5,491 bases of DNA. Origin: a bacterium (GTDB lineage Bacteria > UBA9089 > JASEGY01). Below, in pieces: positions 3,943-5,491 of the stretch. Below the pieces are notes generated by a model. The model had not been told where the DNA came from, searched no databases, and saw only the letters and a list, made by a program, of their open reading frames with translations. A program made the translations under genes and the position numbers. Location of the stretch: contig JASEGY010000262.1 in assembly GCA_030019105.1 (NCBI GenBank), forward strand, positions 1 through 5,491, written 5' to 3'. The stretch's first letter is position 1, and every line of letters begins with the position of its first letter.

Positions 3943-5382
3943 ATGAAGGTTTTAGTAACCAATCCACCCTGGCCAGGGCCTGGCTATGGGCTTAGATCAG
4001 ATGTGCGGTGGCCGCATCGGAGGAAAGATAAGTTTATTGAGTATCCGACTTATCTGGCTTATCTCTGTGCTATTCTTAAAAAGGCCGGCATGGATGTTGT
4101 CTTTGTTGATGGAATTATTGAGGAGCTTTCCATTGAGGACTTTGCCCAGCGTGTTTACCGGATAAAGCCGGATATGATGGTTATGGAGTGTTCCACTCCT
4201 TCGATTGAATACGACCTGTTAACAACCAAAACAGTCAAACAAAGTTCCTCTGATACCTTTATCCTCCTGGTTGGTTCTCATCCGACTGTCTTTCATGAGG
4301 AGATCATGAAAGATAATGGGTCAGTTGATGGTATCTGCCGGGGTGAATTTGACTACACGGTCAGAGATACCGCTCTTGCCCTGGCCAACAAGGAGGATTT
4401 GAGCAAAGTCCTTGGGTTAACCTATCGAGAAAATGGTAAGACCAGGATAAACGAAAATAGACCCTTAATTAAAGATTTGGATGAGATTCCTTTTCCTGAC
4501 CGAAACCTTGTCCATATCCCTAATTATGTCTCGGCCCATTATTCCGGCAAAAATGCTACCTTTATTATTAGTTCGCGGGGCTGTCCTTATGGTTGCATCT
4601 TCTGCCTCTGGCCCCGAACCCTTTATGGTCGAAAGACACGATTCAGAAGCCCGGAAAATGTAGTAGAAGAGATTGCTCAACTGAAACATGACTATGGGGT
4701 AGAGGAACTCTATTTTGACGATGACTGTGTGGTCCAGGACAGGGAGCGGCTGATTAAAATATGTCAGCTTATGATAAAAAAAGGGTTGACTATGAAATGG
4801 TTCTGTCAGGCCAGGGTTACGGTAGACGAAGAGATGTTGAGGTATATGAAGGAGTCCGGCTGTCACACCATCTTTTTTGGAGTCGAGTCTGGTGACCCGG
4901 AGATGCTTAAGCGGATGAAAAAGGGGATCACCTTAGATCAAGTAAGGAATGCCTTTAAGCTCGCCAGAAAGTTAGGGATAAAGGCCCAGGCCTTCTTTAT
5001 GTTTGGACTGCCTGGAGAGACCGATGAATCCCGGCGTAAAACCATTAAGTTTGCTAAGGAAATCAAGCCATATTCAGCTCAATTTGCTACGGCTGTTCCT
5101 CATCCGGGAACCGTTTTATACGAGACGTGCATGAAAAAAGGCTGGCTCAAATTTGACTCCTGGGAAAATTTTGATGCCTGTAACTTTCTGATCGAAACCC
5201 CGGATTTTAACCGGAAGGTCATTGAACAAGCCAGGGCTAAAGCCTATCGGAGTTTTTACCTGCGGCCAGGCTACATCCTTCGAACAGCCTTGACTATCAA
5301 TAATTGGCCTGAAGCGAAGCGGGTTATAAATAGTGGGTTAAGTATCCTTAATCGATTGCGCCTCTTTAAGGAGGCAAACTAA
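3943..5382 (+). CDS. Class B radical SAM enzyme with cobalamin-binding-type N-terminal domain
   Basis: This 479-residue protein has the two-domain layout of B12-binding radical SAM enzymes (the BchE/HpnR-like group). Residues about 1-150 are a Rossmann-type cobalamin-binding domain, opening MKVLVTNPPWP and continuing YPTYLAYLCAILKKAGMDVVFVDG (34-57). It lacks the DxHxxG motif of base-off B12 proteins, as is usual in this group. The radical SAM core follows: RGCPYGCIFCLWP (212-224) supplies the CxxxCxxC cysteines 214, 218 and 221 for the 4Fe-4S cluster, and GVESGD (313-318) and FGLPGE (354-359) are typical later core motifs. Residues about 400-479 form a C-terminal helical tail. Such enzymes methylate or rearrange unreactive carbons on lipids, antibiotics or cell-surface molecules. 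The neighbouring glycosyltransferase and membrane hydrolase favour an envelope substrate, but none can be named. It is the last gene of the block. Confidence 0.93.
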   Translation: MKVLVTNPPWPGPGYGLRSDVRWPHRRKDKFIEYPTYLAYLCAILKKAGMDVVFVDGIIEELSIEDFAQRVYRIKPDMMVMECSTPSIEYDLLTTKTVKQSSSDTFILLVGSHPTVFHEEIMKDNGSVDGICRGEFDYTVRDTALALANKEDLSKVLGLTYRENGKTRINENRPLIKDLDEIPFPDRNLVHIPNYVSAHYSGKNATFIISSRGCPYGCIFCLWPRTLYGRKTRFRSPENVVEEIAQLKHDYGVEELYFDDDCVVQDRERLIKICQLMIKKGLTMKWFCQARVTVDEEMLRYMKESGCHTIFFGVESGDPEMLKRMKKGITLDQVRNAFKLARKLGIKAQAFFMFGLPGETDESRRKTIKFAKEIKPYSAQFATAVPHPGTVLYETCMKKGWLKFDSWENFDACNFLIETPDFNRKVIEQARAKAYRSFYLRPGYILRTALTINNWPEAKRVINSGLSILNRLRLFKEAN

Positions 5383-5384
5383 CC

Positions 5385-5417
5385 GATTGCGGATTGCGGA
5401 TTGCGGATTGCGGATTG
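5385..5417. repeat. GATTGCG heptamer array
   Basis: Four perfect GATTGCG units (5385-5412) are followed by a partial fifth, GATTG. The array begins two bases after the radical SAM stop codon. It is in the same family and orientation as 2003-2023 and inverted relative to 2779-2813. Confidence 0.9.
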
Positions 5418-5463
5418 ACAAATGCGGAAGGGGCGATGTTTATCGTTTCGGCCATTTAAAAAT

Positions 5464-5491
5464 AGGAAGTAAGAAATGGGAAATAGGAAGT
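5464..5491. repeat. AGGAAGT-type heptamer array at the window edge
   Basis: AGGAAGT, AAGAAAT, GGGAAAT and AGGAAGT run in exact 7-base register (consensus RRGAART) and are cut off by the window end. AGGAAGT is the reverse complement of the ACTTCCT unit at 66-119. Confidence 0.75.

Noticed and set aside
4465..4866. 133-codon open frame on the minus strand inside the radical SAM gene
   Set aside because: It is antisense to a region with clear radical SAM motifs, has no ribosome site and no recognisable domain.
5423..5463. Hairpin after the radical SAM gene as an intrinsic terminator
   Set aside because: CGAT-GTTT-ATCG extends only through several G-T pairs and mismatches and is followed by A-rich, not T-rich, sequence.
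5387..5491. TTG-initiated frame open to the window end after AAGGAGG
   Set aside because: Most of its codons are translated heptamer repeats, and it cannot be distinguished from chance openness.

Overview
This 5.5 kb stretch is a bacterial chromosome segment of moderate GC, dense with genes but unusually rich in short intergenic repeats. I cannot name the organism. The start sites, Shine-Dalgarno (SD) sequences and sigma70-type promoters are bacterial. The mixture of period-7 microsatellite-like arrays, miniature palindromic elements and a cell-surface/polysaccharide gene neighbourhood is typical of genomes from uncultured environmental bacteria. That taxonomic remark is inference only.

Layout. 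Bases 1-119 hold two heptamer arrays. A small coiled-coil plus membrane-anchor protein (118-429, minus) abuts them. Bases 430-712 are a divergent control region built around a 129-bp imperfect palindrome (488-616) whose two ends each supply a TTGACA -35 box. Each box sits exactly 17 nt from an extended -10 (TGnTAAAAT), one promoter reading left into the small protein gene and one reading right into a GT4-family glycosyltransferase (713-1927). The glycosyltransferase leader contains a strong hairpin followed by a T-run. The glycosyltransferase stop codon lies inside a repeat element (1899-1978), a second copy of which lies at 2666-2736. Between the two copies are a small two-pass membrane protein with an OB-fold-like outer domain (2037-2510) and a cloverleaf-capable palindrome (2499-2620).

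From 2817 to 5382 four genes run in a tight same-strand block: a DUF457/YdjM-like membrane metal-dependent hydrolase, a HicB-like protein, a HicA-like protein with no histidine, and a class B (B12-binding plus radical SAM) enzyme. The window closes with two more heptamer arrays.

How they fit together. The glycosyltransferase, the membrane hydrolase and the B12-type radical SAM protein suggest synthesis or modification of a surface glycan or lipid, but no substrate can be read from the sequence. The HicB/HicA-like pair is translationally coupled inside the block, so it is either a diverged toxin-antitoxin module or a repurposed regulatory pair. The most striking features are the mirror-image promoters at the ends of the palindrome, the reversed and histidine-free HicB/HicA-like pair, and the systematic placement of four different heptamer families at gene ends.
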